Assembly: GCA_014281115.1 (NCBI GenBank)
Contig: JACONQ010000011.1
Coordinates: 2,170,001-2,234,000 of the forward strand
Direction: 5' to 3'
DNA from: Laburnicola sp. R22_1
Lineage: Eukaryota; Ascomycota; Dothideomycetes; Pleosporales; Didymosphaeriaceae
Length of the DNA stretch: 64,000 bases
This document shows, one piece after another, positions 45,530 to 55,545 of this stretch. Under the pieces are notes generated by a model. The model was not told the origin of the DNA. It saw only the letters and a list, made by a program, of their open reading frames with translations, and ran no database searches. Within the stretch, counting starts at the first letter, position 1; the number at the start of each line of letters is the position of its first letter. The translations under genes and the position numbers were made by a program.

Positions 45530-47041
45530 ATGGCCAGAACCCGCAAGAGGACTCAAAAGGCCCAGGAATCCGATCTCCAGAAGACCCCTCCGCGTGGTAG
45601 TTCGCGCCCAGCACGCCTAGAGGCATTGTCTCCTCTTAAAAAGAGGCCTAGGACCACGAAGGGCAAGAAAGAGGCCCAGCTAATTAACCCACCCACTCCA
45701 GACGACGGTGTTGATGTGTCTGGAGGTAACGGTGGGCCTGCTGAACCTGCGGAACCTGCGGAGTATAGTGGTGACGACCCAGAAGATCCTATTCCCATTG
45801 TTGATGACGAGGAAGATCTATTGGTTATTATAGTACCTTCGCCACTCCTAGTTAGGCCTGCTGTCAACTCTGGAGCCACTCGGAAGGTGCCTGTGAACCT
45901 AGCCGATCCTATTCTACGCTCTTCCGCCACACCAAACTCTTTCGGCACGCCAGCTCCTTCTTTCAAGGTACGAGACTCTGCTACTCCAGCTCTAGGTGTA
46001 GCGCCAGGCGGCAAGCCGCTACGTGTGAAATGGACCGAGACGATAGAAGAGGTGTTGCTCCAGGCTCTTGAAGAGATCGTCAAACGTGGGAAAACGGCCG
46101 ATAGCTTCAAAGCAGAGCACTGGAATGAGGTAGCAGATAAGGTTCGCAGGGTATACACGGGCAGGGCGGCGGTGATTGGCAAGAACTGTAAATCGAAGTA
46201 TGAGATATTTCGAAAGTCCTGGAGTTTGTGGCAAGATCACCTGGGTTCTGGATTATCTGGATGGGAGGATAACAAGGAGGGCTTACCTTAATCAAGCAAG
46301 GAGGTTATGGATAGCTACTTTAGCGAGCATCCTGAGTTTAAGGCGTTTTGATTTGAACCCCCTCTGGGCTATAAATACCTTGTTAATATTATCGGAGATT
46401 GTGTTGCAATAGGCGAGTTTGCGATCGACGCGGAGGCAGAGGGTAGTGACAACTGGGCATCAGAGCTTCTATCTGATAACGTCGATGATGAAGAGGAGAG
46501 CGGGGAAAGCGAGGATAACGAGAGCCAGCCTTCAATCGAGCGTTCTTAATCGGTAGCCACATCACGATCGTCGTCCGTTGTAGCTACTTCGTCGTCAACC
46601 TCCAATAGGTCTCTTACAGCCGCACAACATAGGAAGCTGGAGAAGAAGCGTTAGAAGGAGTAAGCTAAAGGTGGAATGCGTAAGCATATGGCAGAGAAGA
46701 AGGCTAAGAAGGGAGGGGAGGGTTGTGTGCGTGAAAAGGGTGAGAAGAAGTCTGATCTGTTAGCGCGATCTCTAAGTGAGTTTGATGGGCAATTGGCTAA
46801 GGTTCTGGAGGGTTTTATAAAGAAGCTGGACGAGAATATAAAGAACCCAATCTAGCAGGCTGTTGAACTATTTGAGAGGCAGTTAGCTGGAGAGTTTGAG
46901 GCGGAGGTGTACTAGGTTATCTCTCTACTTTAAGATGAGGCGAAGGCAAGCGCCATGCTCGCGATGAAGCCAGAACGCCAAGCTAGATGGATCAAATATG
47001 AGCTAGGGCAATTGTTCTCCTAGAATGTCTCTAGCCTATAA
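45530..47041 (+). pseudogene. Harbinger-associated Myb/SANT-like DNA-binding protein with RIP-type stops
   Basis: Accessory protein that binds transposon ends with the transposase in Harbinger systems. The open part 45530-46291 (ATG, MARTRKRTQKAQESDLQKT) has a disordered N-terminus and a Myb/SANT-like domain (VKWTETIEEVLLQALEEIVK, HWNEVADKVRRVYTG, CKSKYEIFRKSWSLW). The first stop at 46289 is followed by some 250 more codons in the same frame with coding character, for example VMDSYFSEHPEFKAF, GSDNWASELLSDN and KKSDLLARSLSEFDGQ. They are broken by stops at 46349, 46547, 46652, 46661, 46853, 46913, 46931 and 47021. Each is TAA, TAG or TGA and could come from CAA, CAG or TGG by one transition. 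No frameshift is seen up to the final TAA at 47039. Confidence 0.75.
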
Positions 47042-47062
47042 TCCGAGCGCCTGTCTATATTC

Positions 47063-48376
47063 CTAATAGGATTCCCACATACATTCGGCCAATTCCGTGC
47101 GAAATTCGTCGTTGGTAAGCCTCGATCGCCACCCATCCTCCATTTTAGTGTCACCCTGGCATATTAACCTATCCGCCTCCGCTTTATTCGCCTCCGCAGC
47201 GACGTCAATACCCTGCTGGCTGTTGAGCTAGTTATAAAGGGCTACACAAGCGTATACAATAAACACCTAAGTCTGAATGCTGAAGCCTAATTAGGCCCCC
47301 TAGAGGATCTTGAACTGTCTCTTTAACACGCCGAAGGCCCTCTCTATAGCTATCCTCAACAATAAATGCCGTAAGTTGAACAGCTCTTGAGGCGTTTTCG
47401 GATTCCTACTATTGACATCCCACTCGCTAATGTAATAACGCGTTTTTTGATAGGGAACGAGCAGCAGCCTATCTATCAAAGAGTAGCCACTATCCGCTAG
47501 AAAATAGGTATTTGGAGCCAGGGCCTTAAATCCTTTAAAGCAGGCATTCTGGAAAACACGGGCATCATGTGCGGAGCCCTCCCATCCAGCAAGAACAAAC
47601 TGGAAGTTGAGGTCAAAGTCCACATAGGCGAAAACATTCTGTGAGTAATAACCCTTCCTACACCACCATGCTGACTTAACAGGAAACTTCTCGCCAGGCT
47701 TGACAGCGTTCCTACTGATGGAGATAGGTATATGGGTCCCATCCACAGCTCCGCGGCATTTGTTAAAGAACGGCGAGTAGGTTTTTGATGTTGAAATCCG
47801 CAAGGGTACCTCATCCTCTGGGGGCCGCACCACCTTAGGATAGAGGTTATTGCGCAGGATAGTAAGTACCTTGTGGAAAGCGCGATGTAGAGTCCTCGTG
47901 CTGTGCTAGAATTGTTCGCGCAGGTAGCGATACGACTGATCTTTGCTGACAACCGCCATAAAGATGCCCAGCTTCTCGTCAGCATCCACCTCCCCCGAAG
48001 CCGTCAATCCCTTGTCGATCAGCAGCTCTAGGAGGGCCTCGAATTGCTCCTTATGCAAGCCAGTGATGTTGTAGATCCTATCCCAGTGGCCTTCGCGCAT
48101 AGCCTTTACCCACTCCGATCCACGGCCATATTCCATCCCATCCACACGCAGGCCGGTGGGCCTATAGAGCACCTCATCGAGAAACAATCGCATGGCGCGC
48201 GATCGAGATTGCCGCTGTAGGTCTACAGCGATCGCTGCTAGTATAATAGGGAGGGTTCTGCGCAAACGAATACGTGGGGAGCTGCGAATGCGAGCTATGG
48301 GGTAATAATAATAGCAAGAGTATGGAGTGACGTTATAGCGATGTTTGGCAGCCTCTGCTGGCAGTTTTTTCTGCAC
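47063..48376 (-). pseudogene. Harbinger DDE transposase (DDE_Tnp_4/HARBI1-like) with RIP-type stops
   Basis: The frame runs on the minus strand from about 48376 (first in-frame codon GTG; the first ATG is MRLFLDEVLYRP). It covers GREGHWDRIYNITGLHKEQF-like helical sequence and YRYLREQF, then a TAG near 47909 where Gln would fit, then HRAFHKVLTILRN. The catalytic Asp lies in CRGAVDGTHIPISISRN, the second Asp in LAGWEGSAHDARVFQNA and the Glu in LRIAIERAFGVLKRQFKIL. Beyond the apparent end at 47300 the same frame continues through several more TAG/TAA codons, all at likely Gln positions, to about 47063. No frameshift was seen. The catalytic triad is preserved, so this copy was inactivated by point mutations only. 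Confidence 0.82.
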
Positions 48377-48664
48377 CTCTGGGGCACCAGTAGAAACTGC
48401 CAGCAGTTTTGCTGTTTTAGGCAGGTTGTTGTCCGTGCGAAGCCACTAAACGCCACCAATACGCCACCCTGGCAGAATTTTCTGCTGGATTGGCTCCGGA
48501 GGTAAACACTAGGCCGCCAGCAGCTTCTTAGAAACTGCCAGGGGCACGGGAGGTAAACACTAGACCCTCAGCAGCTTCTTAGAAACTGCTGGCAAACTGC
48601 TAAGCGGGAGGTAAACACTGCCTAAAGTATAGCTGCGGGATGCGGCTTTGTTCACAAAAAAAAA

Positions 48665-48677
48665 GAGCATCATGGCC
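48665..48677. repeat. 13-bp direct repeat, right copy (candidate target-site duplication)
   Basis: GAGCATCATGGCC, preceded by a run of nine A's (48656-48664) that would be the element's 3' tail. Confidence 0.85.
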
Positions 48678-50842
48678 AGGCTTCCTTTGTATTCCAGATT
48701 CCTAAAGAGGAGTCGCCTGATAGTTGCCCGACTCGGATGACAGACATCCGACCCTGGAGGGGTGTTTGTTTGTGGGCTGTTAAACAGATATGCTCTGCGA
48801 CCCATTTCGAGCGTGAGTAATCGAGTGGCGATGCTAATGAAGGATCCTCTGATGTGCGCTACAGGAGGCGACCGCATGGGTCAGGTTCACCATTGATGAT
48901 CGCAGCTGTCGAGGAACAATATGCGAAGCGGGGCGGTAGATGTCGCCCGGTTGCGAGACAAGTTCGATGAGATTCTTTAGTCCGGCAAGGTTATCTTTGG
49001 CGAAGCTGCGTAGCTTGAGACGGAAGTTGACCGTCCAGGCAATATGAAGGATAAGATCCGCTTCTGCAGCTAGGAAGTCGTACTCTTCATCCGTGAGTCC
49101 TAAACGTGATTCGCCTAGCCGTGCTTGGAGTACTTTGACCTTGGTGTTGAATTGGCACTGTGAGGAAGACAGATTTGGTAAGCTCCTTTCCTCTAGGGCT
49201 TTTTTCACTCGCTTGGCAATTGTAGCATCATCTTCCGCGCGGACGAGGAAGTAGATCAAACCGAAGGCACTTGATCTTCGTAACATATTCAAAACGTGTG
49301 CTCCGAGCGCACCAGTTGCACCAGTGAGCACTACTATTGGCCCTGGCTTCTCTTTCCAGGGTATGTGCGCCTTTCTATTTCCGGTCTCGAATTGACCGAA
49401 CTCCTTCACAAGATCTAGCATTAGCTGCTTTTCATCTCTAACGTTCAAAGAAACATCTTCGTGGCGTTTTCGTAGAATGTAGTTGCTCAGGTCACGGATA
49501 GTCCCACAGTCCTCTACTACGCTAAGTGGGAGCTCCTGGTTATTATCAGGAATCAATCACCGTAACCGACTCCGCAGCCTCATGCAGACGATGGAATCGA
49601 CACCGTAGGAAAAGAGGTCAGTGTCTCCTGTTGGTGGAGTCGAGCTCTGAATTAGAGAATGTACGAGATGAGTGAGATATTGAGGCAGATCTTCGTCTTC
49701 GACTTTCTCAGAATATGTGGCTTCTTCCAATTCGTAGGCTCCATTGATAAGCCTTGCAAATCGCGCTTCCGCTGCTTTCCTCATGATAGTGCCCTTGCTG
49801 CTTGTCTCCAGTGGCTCAGCTTGATACTCTACAGGAACAAGCATGTGTCGAGATAGCCGTGCATGATCTTGACTCTCTTTGTTCAGCCTATCGACTAGTG
49901 GCCAGATGACGTCCATTAGTTCCGCATTTGACATTTCGCTCGATTTTCTTGAACGTATCAAAAGTGCTCCCGGATAAGGCCGTTTATTGCCAAAGATCAA
50001 AACATCCTCTAACTGCTCTACAACTGCAATGGCGGCTTCAAGAGGAGCAGGGTCAAATTTCTTGCCGATTATCAGGATTAGTTGGGAGTCGGCTCTTGAG
50101 TGGTAAAACCAGGCATCCTGGATTGTCGAGTGCCTGACGAACAAATCCGCTGTTGTGAAGGAACCATCTTCACGATTCTTCTTTGCCTTGTACCGAGGAG
50201 AAATACTTAACGTAAGGTTTCTGTGCTGTCGATATATGTGCATTGGCTACTTCGAGACAAGTGCAAATGTTCCGTGCAGTGATGGGAACATTCTTCCACG
50301 GAAACAAGCTCTGGAAAACATTTTCATCTTCACTCATGAGCATCTGATGACTAGTAACCCCTTTGTCGTTGTTTTGTTTTTGCAATTGCACGGCCTGTCT
50401 TGCACGTTGAGCATGAGCGGCATCATGGAAAAACATAGATACGCTGCAAGCTTTGCAAAGGTGGACGATGGCGCCTGGCTGGCATTGCGGCGCAAGCAGG
50501 AGCACAGAGTGACCTAGATAGATGAGACCAAGCCACGCAAAGAGGAACTCCGGGCCACTGTGAGCCATGAGAGCAACCGTTTGTGGGTGTCGTGCGTCAT
50601 GCTGGAATGACTTGGCTAGCCTCTTTGCAAAGATCTGTGTCCCGGTGAACATGTCTTTGAAGGTGAGAAGTTCATAGTCCCATTCATCCTGGTAGCGAGG
50701 CAGCGGAAAGACGACGGCCGGCTTCGAACCGCAGCTCCTTGACTGGTGAGCGAGAAAGTTGGTAAGGGTGCGGTATGGCTTGGCTTCTGCTAGGTTCAGC
50801 GCCGAGGCTTGGCCGAGGGTACAGACAAAGTAGTTCGGTTCC
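48665..50842 (-). pseudogene. NRPS-like (adenylation-thiolation-reductase) gene, 5' fragment
   Basis: Minus strand. The N-terminal part begins near a GTG at 50842 with no usable ATG upstream. It reads NFLAHQSRSCGSKPAVVFPL, YELLTFKDMFTGTQIFAKRL, FLFAWLGLIYLGHSVLLLAP, the N-terminal adenylation subdomain. VPITARNICTCLEVAN and YVKYFSSV follow directly. The central A-domain motifs (SGTTG-type phosphate loop and following core) are absent in every frame, so DNA was deleted there and again after KYFSSV. After a frame change near 50195 come NREDGSFTTADLF, AWFYHSRADSQLILIIGKKF and the thiolation motif LFSYGVDSIVCMRLR. A TGA (49557-49559) follows where Trp would fit, then the reductase: IVVLTGATGALGAHVLNMLR (NAD(P)-binding). 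A frameshift near 48920, a TAG near 48866 and the insertion at 48665 end it. Confidence 0.82.
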
Positions 50843-52148
50843 ACTGAGATGCCGAGGAGCTGCTGTGAGCATGGATAGATAGCAGAGAGTGCAAGCGGGA
50901 AGATGGAGGTGGTGAGAACCAGATGAGGTTGAGGATAAACTGCCTCGCAAGGCCGATTGTCGTGACATGATTACCTGGAGAATGCGGCTCACTCGTAATG
51001 ATTATGTAGATGATGTACAGTGTAGAGAGATGCTTACGTAGTCCCAATAGCACAGATGCATGCATAGATTATAGCACAGGTGCAGAAAGGCTGGGCGGGA
51101 CGGCAGGCGCGCCATTTTCATTGGTCGTGTTGGCGTTATCGTCATGATGTTGAGGGGCGCGGAGGTTCAGCGTTGCATGCAGTGTGTGCAGCGGGCACAG
51201 CTAGGCCCGAAGAGGAAAACAGCTCTTCGCGAGATCGGGCAACCGTGGCGTGCCTGTGGTGCAACCAAATGGGGATTGCAACGGCGGTGCAGCAGTCTCT
51301 GCCTCTCGCTGGGCATGGCATGGACTTGCAGACCCAGCGTCCAGGTGTGGCGGCTTCAACTGTTTCCATGTCCCATGCACACGTCCCCCGCGCCGATATG
51401 CAAGCGGGCTGCAGCTTTCCCTCGGCCCGTTGGCGTCTGGCATGCCGGACATGGGGGATGCCAGCGGGGGACCCAAGCTGTGAGCCGGGGCGGCGCTTGG
51501 CGGCTGTGGTTTCCATGGCAAAGCTCGTCAACGGTCCCCAACCGGCGCATGCGAATTGCAATTTGGCATTGCCACCGTGCCTACAGCGCACCTAGTCCCG
51601 TAGCCTGTCGCCTGTGGTGGCGGGCTCTGCGCTGCCCGTGGAATGCAGCCCGCCACCCTCCATAGATGCTCAGATTCCTCGACCGGCCTGTCCTGTCCAT
51701 CCGCTGCGCGGCTTGTTTGAGAGACGCCCTGAAACCGGTGCATGTGTCCAGCCCACGCCCGACGACACTGCGCGTCCCCCCTCCTCACATGTGCCCTATG
51801 AGTGAAGGTGAAATTGCCAGCAATCTCGAGCCGTGGGCAGCTACTGAGCTACATGCTACTTCACGGTGCACACTAGTGTCGCTAGAGCGCCGCTAGCCGC
51901 CTTGGTCATTTCGTGATTGCTTCGACCGGGCAACATTTAAACCCGTGCGCCGCCCTCGCCGCCTCTCCTCCCCCAGCCGCACCACCCTCACCAGCATCCC
52001 ATCCCGCTGTAAGCCTCCCTCTGTCCACCGCCTGCCGGCAATTGCATCGCCGTGCGTCCCTTCGCCTCCGGCAGCTGCTCTCCCTCCCTTGCTGGCCCTG
52101 CTAACGCGACCATTGACGTAGACATTGATACTTGCAGCGCCGTCCACG
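50843..52148. other. 1.3-kb GC-rich intergenic region
   Basis: Open frames on both strands overlap each other (for example 51080-51595 plus and 51142-51591 minus), as expected of GC-rich non-coding DNA, and have no recognisable domains. It includes the leader of the DUF7707-like gene, which is C-rich near 51950-52050. Confidence 0.5.
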
Positions 52149-52853
52149 ATGTTTTGCTCGACTCTCCTCCTTGCCACCGCCGCCTTTTCCGGCCTCGTCG
52201 CTGCTCAGAACACCACCGACTTGACGTTGCCTCAGGGCTTCGAGACGTGCTGCAATGTCTCTTCCGACAAGGTCCCTCAGACCCAGAGGCAGGCTTGGTG
52301 CCGGGCCCAGACGAACACTTGCCCCGAACTCTGCGGCGGACAGGGCCAGGTTGCCGGAGGTGGCAATCAATGCGACCCCGTGCGTACCCATCTCCATGTG
52401 TCCGTGCCACTCGTCGCTGACATAGGTCTATAGGACACTCTCGAGTATACGTGCAAATGCAGGAACCAAACCGAGCCCGCAATGGCTCAGTACGAACAGT
52501 CGGTCCCTGCCCAGATGTGCTACTTCTGGTACGACGGATGCATAAACGCTACCTTCCACAACGGCGTACCCAATGATGGCGAACAGTTCGGTTGTGAGCA
52601 GACTCGCGACGCCGAGTGTGGCACAATGACCACCGGTGACGACGACGACGACGACGACACTTCCAGCACGGCTACCTCAGGCAGCCGCCCGACGTCAACT
52701 GGCGGCTCCGGCTCCGGCGGCAGCCCGACCTCGGATGGCGATGCACCGGCCGAGACCACGGACGCACCCGGTGCTGCCGTGCGTCTTGCTCGCGAATACG
52801 GTGCTCCGGCCCTCGCGGGTGGCCTGGTCGCTCTCTTCGGCTTCGCCTTGTAG
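52149..52853 (+). CDS. secreted, GPI-anchored Cys-rich protein (DUF7707-like)
   Basis: Exons 52149-52379 and 52434-52853 over a 54-nt intron (GTGCGT...CTATAG) give 216 residues. The signal peptide is MFCSTLLLATAAFSGLVAAQ. The mature domain has a regular Cys pattern: FETCCNVSSDKVPQTQRQAW, C..., NTCPELCGG, CDP, then YTCKCRNQTEP, MCYFWYDGCINATF and GCEQTRDAECG. This fits the fungal DUF7707 extracellular family. It is followed by a run of seven Asp, a Ser/Thr/Gly linker and a hydrophobic tail (ALAGGLVALFGFAL) typical of a GPI signal. Expected location is the cell wall or plasma membrane. Members of this family have been considered as possible effectors; that is inference. Confidence 0.83.
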
Positions 52854-53726
52854 TAATGCCTGGCTATTGATCGGGCGGTTTGAATGTGGGATTGGTAATG
52901 AGGATGAGATGGGCGTATGCATGAGCGCTGCGCGTCTAGGCTAGCTTCTCGGGCATTGTCGAGCATTGGAGTCGAGAAGGTTTTCGGGCGTCGGTTTGTA
53001 TGTTCATGAAGGCGACGCAGATGAAGGAGGAGTCTAATACGAGTTCATGACTGGGCGGTATATCCAACAATTAGCAATTCTCTTCTTCTATTGTCTGCTA
53101 TCTGCTACACTACTGCTTTGTTTGCGTTGGCGGTTCTTGGCCGCAAAACAACGCATCCGCTGCTCGCGCGCGCTATTGGCCAATATGCGCCTAGCCGTGG
53201 ACAGGCGCTGGTCACCTGGCGCCGGCGGGATGCGACGGCTTATCTTATCGATAGCCGCTCGTCTGCATATGATGGATCACATTCCTTCGACGTGCACCCG
53301 CGTTGAAGCTTCTTCAACGGCCTGTCCACGTAGGCTTCTGACGATCCCTTCTCACCAATCGTTACCGGCTCCCAGCTATCTTCCATTTCCATTGTGGCTT
53401 TCTGGCTCGAGCCTCGCGTGAAGAAGAAGATTCGGCGTTGGCGCGTCACAGGAAGCCTCGGCCGGCCCTTCTCCCTCTCTGCTGCTGCCCACTGCTGCAT
53501 TGCCTCGGTGTGGCCACACGCCTGACGCTGCCACCATCCGGGCAAGCCAAAGTCCGAGCAAGCACTTAAAGTGGCTCGTCGCGCCTTCCTGTGGGCGTCT
53601 TTGCACCTGTCCCCCACCCTTCGACTGTCCTGCCGGGCCTTTGCCGTCTTTGCACGACCGACTGCCGCGAGCATCTGCACCCGTTCAACACGAAGAAACC
53701 CAGACCAGCACAGCCATTCACGGACC
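52854..53726. other. intergenic region upstream of GPD1
   Basis: About 870 bases; promoter of the glycerol-3-phosphate dehydrogenase gene. No gene is supported. Confidence 0.45.
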
Positions 53727-55034
53727 ATGGCGACGTTGGGGGCTCAGAAGAAACACAAGGTGACCGTCGTGGGCTCCGGTAACTGGTAATAAGCCTGGAG
53801 GCACGCTGCGCTGCTGCCATGACGCGAAGCTAACGTCTGCTGCAGGGGCACTACTATGTCGAAGCTCGTTGCCGAGAACGTCACCGCGCACCCGGCTCTG
53901 TTTGAGGAAAAGGTCGAGGTGTGGGTATACGAAGAAGACGTCACCATCCCCAAAGAGTCCAAACACTACGACCCCGCCTCTGAGCTTGCGACGAAGCCCC
54001 AGAAACTCTCCGAGTTGTTCAATAAGCTCCACGAGAACGTCAAGTACCTGCCAGGTATCGCTCTTCCGCCAAATGTCGTCGCCAATCCCGACCTCGCCGA
54101 TTCGTGCAAGGACTCCACCATACTTATATTCGTCCTGCCCCACCAGTTCATCCCGCGTGTCTGCGACCAGCTGGCGGGCAAGATTGTGCCTTACGCACGC
54201 GCCATATGCTGCACCAAGGGCGTGGACGTCGGCGAGAAGGGCATCAGGCTTATGTCGGAGGCGATTGGCATGCGGCTGAATATCTACTGCGGTGCGCTGT
54301 CGGGAGCCAATATCGCTACCGAGATCGCCCAAGAAAAGTACTCCGAGACCACCGTTGCCTACGACCCGCCGCCTATGGACTCTCGCGCACCGACGCCCAA
54401 GGGCTCGCCCATGTCTTCACAGGTGGATCTGATTTCTCCCAGTAAGCCTGTGCCCAGCGAGCGGTCAGCGAGACTGAAGGCTCTCCCTAATGAGTACCCT
54501 CCTCTTTCGGATGAGAACGTGCGCAAGCTTTTCCATCGTCCGTACTTCCACGTGCGCATTGTCCACGACGTCGCCGGTGTCTCACTCGGCGGCGCACTGA
54601 AGAACATTATCGCCCTCGCCGCCGGCTTCGTCGATGGCCTCGGCTGGGGCGATAACGCGAAGGCAGCCGTGATGCGTGTCGGCATCTTGGAGATGGTCAA
54701 GTTCGGCAAGCAGTTCTTCCCGGACAGCGTGCAAACATCCACCTTTACGGAAGAGTCGTGCGGCGTCGCCGACGTGGTCACGTCGTGCATGGGTGGGCGC
54801 AACTTCCGCTGTGCGAAAATGGCCATCGAGCGTGGTGAATCCATCTACGAGATTGAGCAAAAAGTCCTCAATGGACAGAAATTGCAGGGAACTAGCACAG
54901 CGTACGAGGTCAACAGCTTCTTGAAGCAGAATGGGCTGGAGGCAGAGTTTCCACTTTTCACGGCCGTGTACAATATTCTCGAGGGCAATGCCAAGCCGGA
55001 GGACATACCGGAACTAATCGAGCCAAAGGCCTAG
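53727..55034 (+). CDS. GPD1: NAD-dependent glycerol-3-phosphate dehydrogenase
   Basis: Reduces dihydroxyacetone phosphate to glycerol-3-phosphate with NADH, feeding glycerol synthesis for osmotic and redox balance and lipid synthesis; cytosolic or peroxisomal. Exons 53727-53785 and 53846-55034 over a 60-nt intron (GTAATA...CTGCAG) give 415 residues. The Rossmann motif [18 protein letters not shown] is split by the intron after GSGN-TG. Also visible: [31 protein letters not shown], the [20 protein letters not shown] segment, and the catalytic Lys block in [20 protein letters not shown] (~265) with [14 protein letters not shown] Ser/Pro-rich insertion ([13 protein letters not shown], ~195-240) between the domains is longer than in yeast Gpd1 but usual for filamentous ascomycetes. 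I see no peroxisomal PTS1 (ends EPKA). Confidence 0.95.
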
Positions 55035-55108
55035 GAGAATTCAAGAAAACACGGTCAGATTGTCCATCAGGGGCAGTATGGGTTCTCTATCAAGCTTATG
55101 GTTTGTTT

Positions 55109-55545
55109 GTTTTTGCGACTAAGAGGTTTCTAATAAAAAGATTATAATAATAGCAGTTATCCCTCCTACTATTATAGACACAGAAAAGCGTTTTAAGGTG
55201 TTAACAAAATGAGGTGCGCGTTATCCTAACCTACGCAGGCTCAATTCATAAAAAAGGGTCAAAAAGGGTGATCAACACTGAATAAACAATGCGACCGCTA
55301 CCTCATATAAGCTTGATGTCGCATTGTTTATTCAGTGTTGATCACCCTTTTTGACCCTTTTTTATGAATTGAGCCTGCGTAGGTTGGGATGGAAAGGCCG
55401 CTCCAGTACAGCGCCTGAAAATCCAGTCTAACGCGCACCTCTTTTTGTTAACACCTTGAAACGCTTTTCTGTGTCTATAATAGTAGGAGGGATAACTACT
55501 ATTATTATAATCTTTTTATTAGAAACCTTTTAGTCGCAAAAAAAA
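55109..55545. mobile_element. foldback/MITE-like element with long inverted arms
   Basis: The left arm 55109-55294 is the inverted complement of 55319-55545 around a 24-nt loop (55295-55318). Shared words include GCGACTAA, GGTTTCTAATAAAAAG, TAGACACAGAAAAGCG, AGGTGTTAACAAAA, GAGGTGCGCGTTA, GCAGGCTCAATTCAT and GATCAACACTGAATAAAC. Differences between arms are few and mostly transitions. The right arm has about 40 extra bases (near 55387-55428), most simply a deletion in the left arm. The ends are TTTTGCGACTAA and complement. There is no coding capacity, so it is a non-autonomous element or inverted pair of a short element. A related end sits at 57268-57285. Confidence 0.85.

Larger units (their letters stand above)
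45321..48622. mobile_element. PIF/Harbinger-type DNA transposon, RIP-degraded
   Basis: 3302-bp element. The left end GGCATTGTTTACCTCCCACT and the complement of the right end (GGCAGTGTTTACCTCCCGCT) are imperfect terminal inverted repeats of about 40 bp that go on with (C/T)AGCAGTTTGC. A 3-bp TAA lies on each side (45318-45320, 48623-48625), the TWA target duplication typical of PIF/Harbinger. Sub-terminal copies of GGAGGTAAACACT occur at about 48498, 48549 and 48607 on the right and a related copy near 45427 on the left. Two convergent genes are inside: a Myb/SANT-like DNA-binding protein (plus) and a DDE_Tnp_4/HARBI1-like transposase (minus), both with in-frame stops. Confidence 0.88.

Noticed and set aside
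48665..50842. A working mini-synthetase with a reduced adenylation domain
   Set aside because: Besides the missing core it has in-frame stops, a frameshift, no ATG and a split reductase domain.
51080..51595. 171- and 173-codon overlapping frames in GC-rich DNA
   Set aside because: Four frames over the same bases are open together, which reflects GC content; none has recognisable composition.
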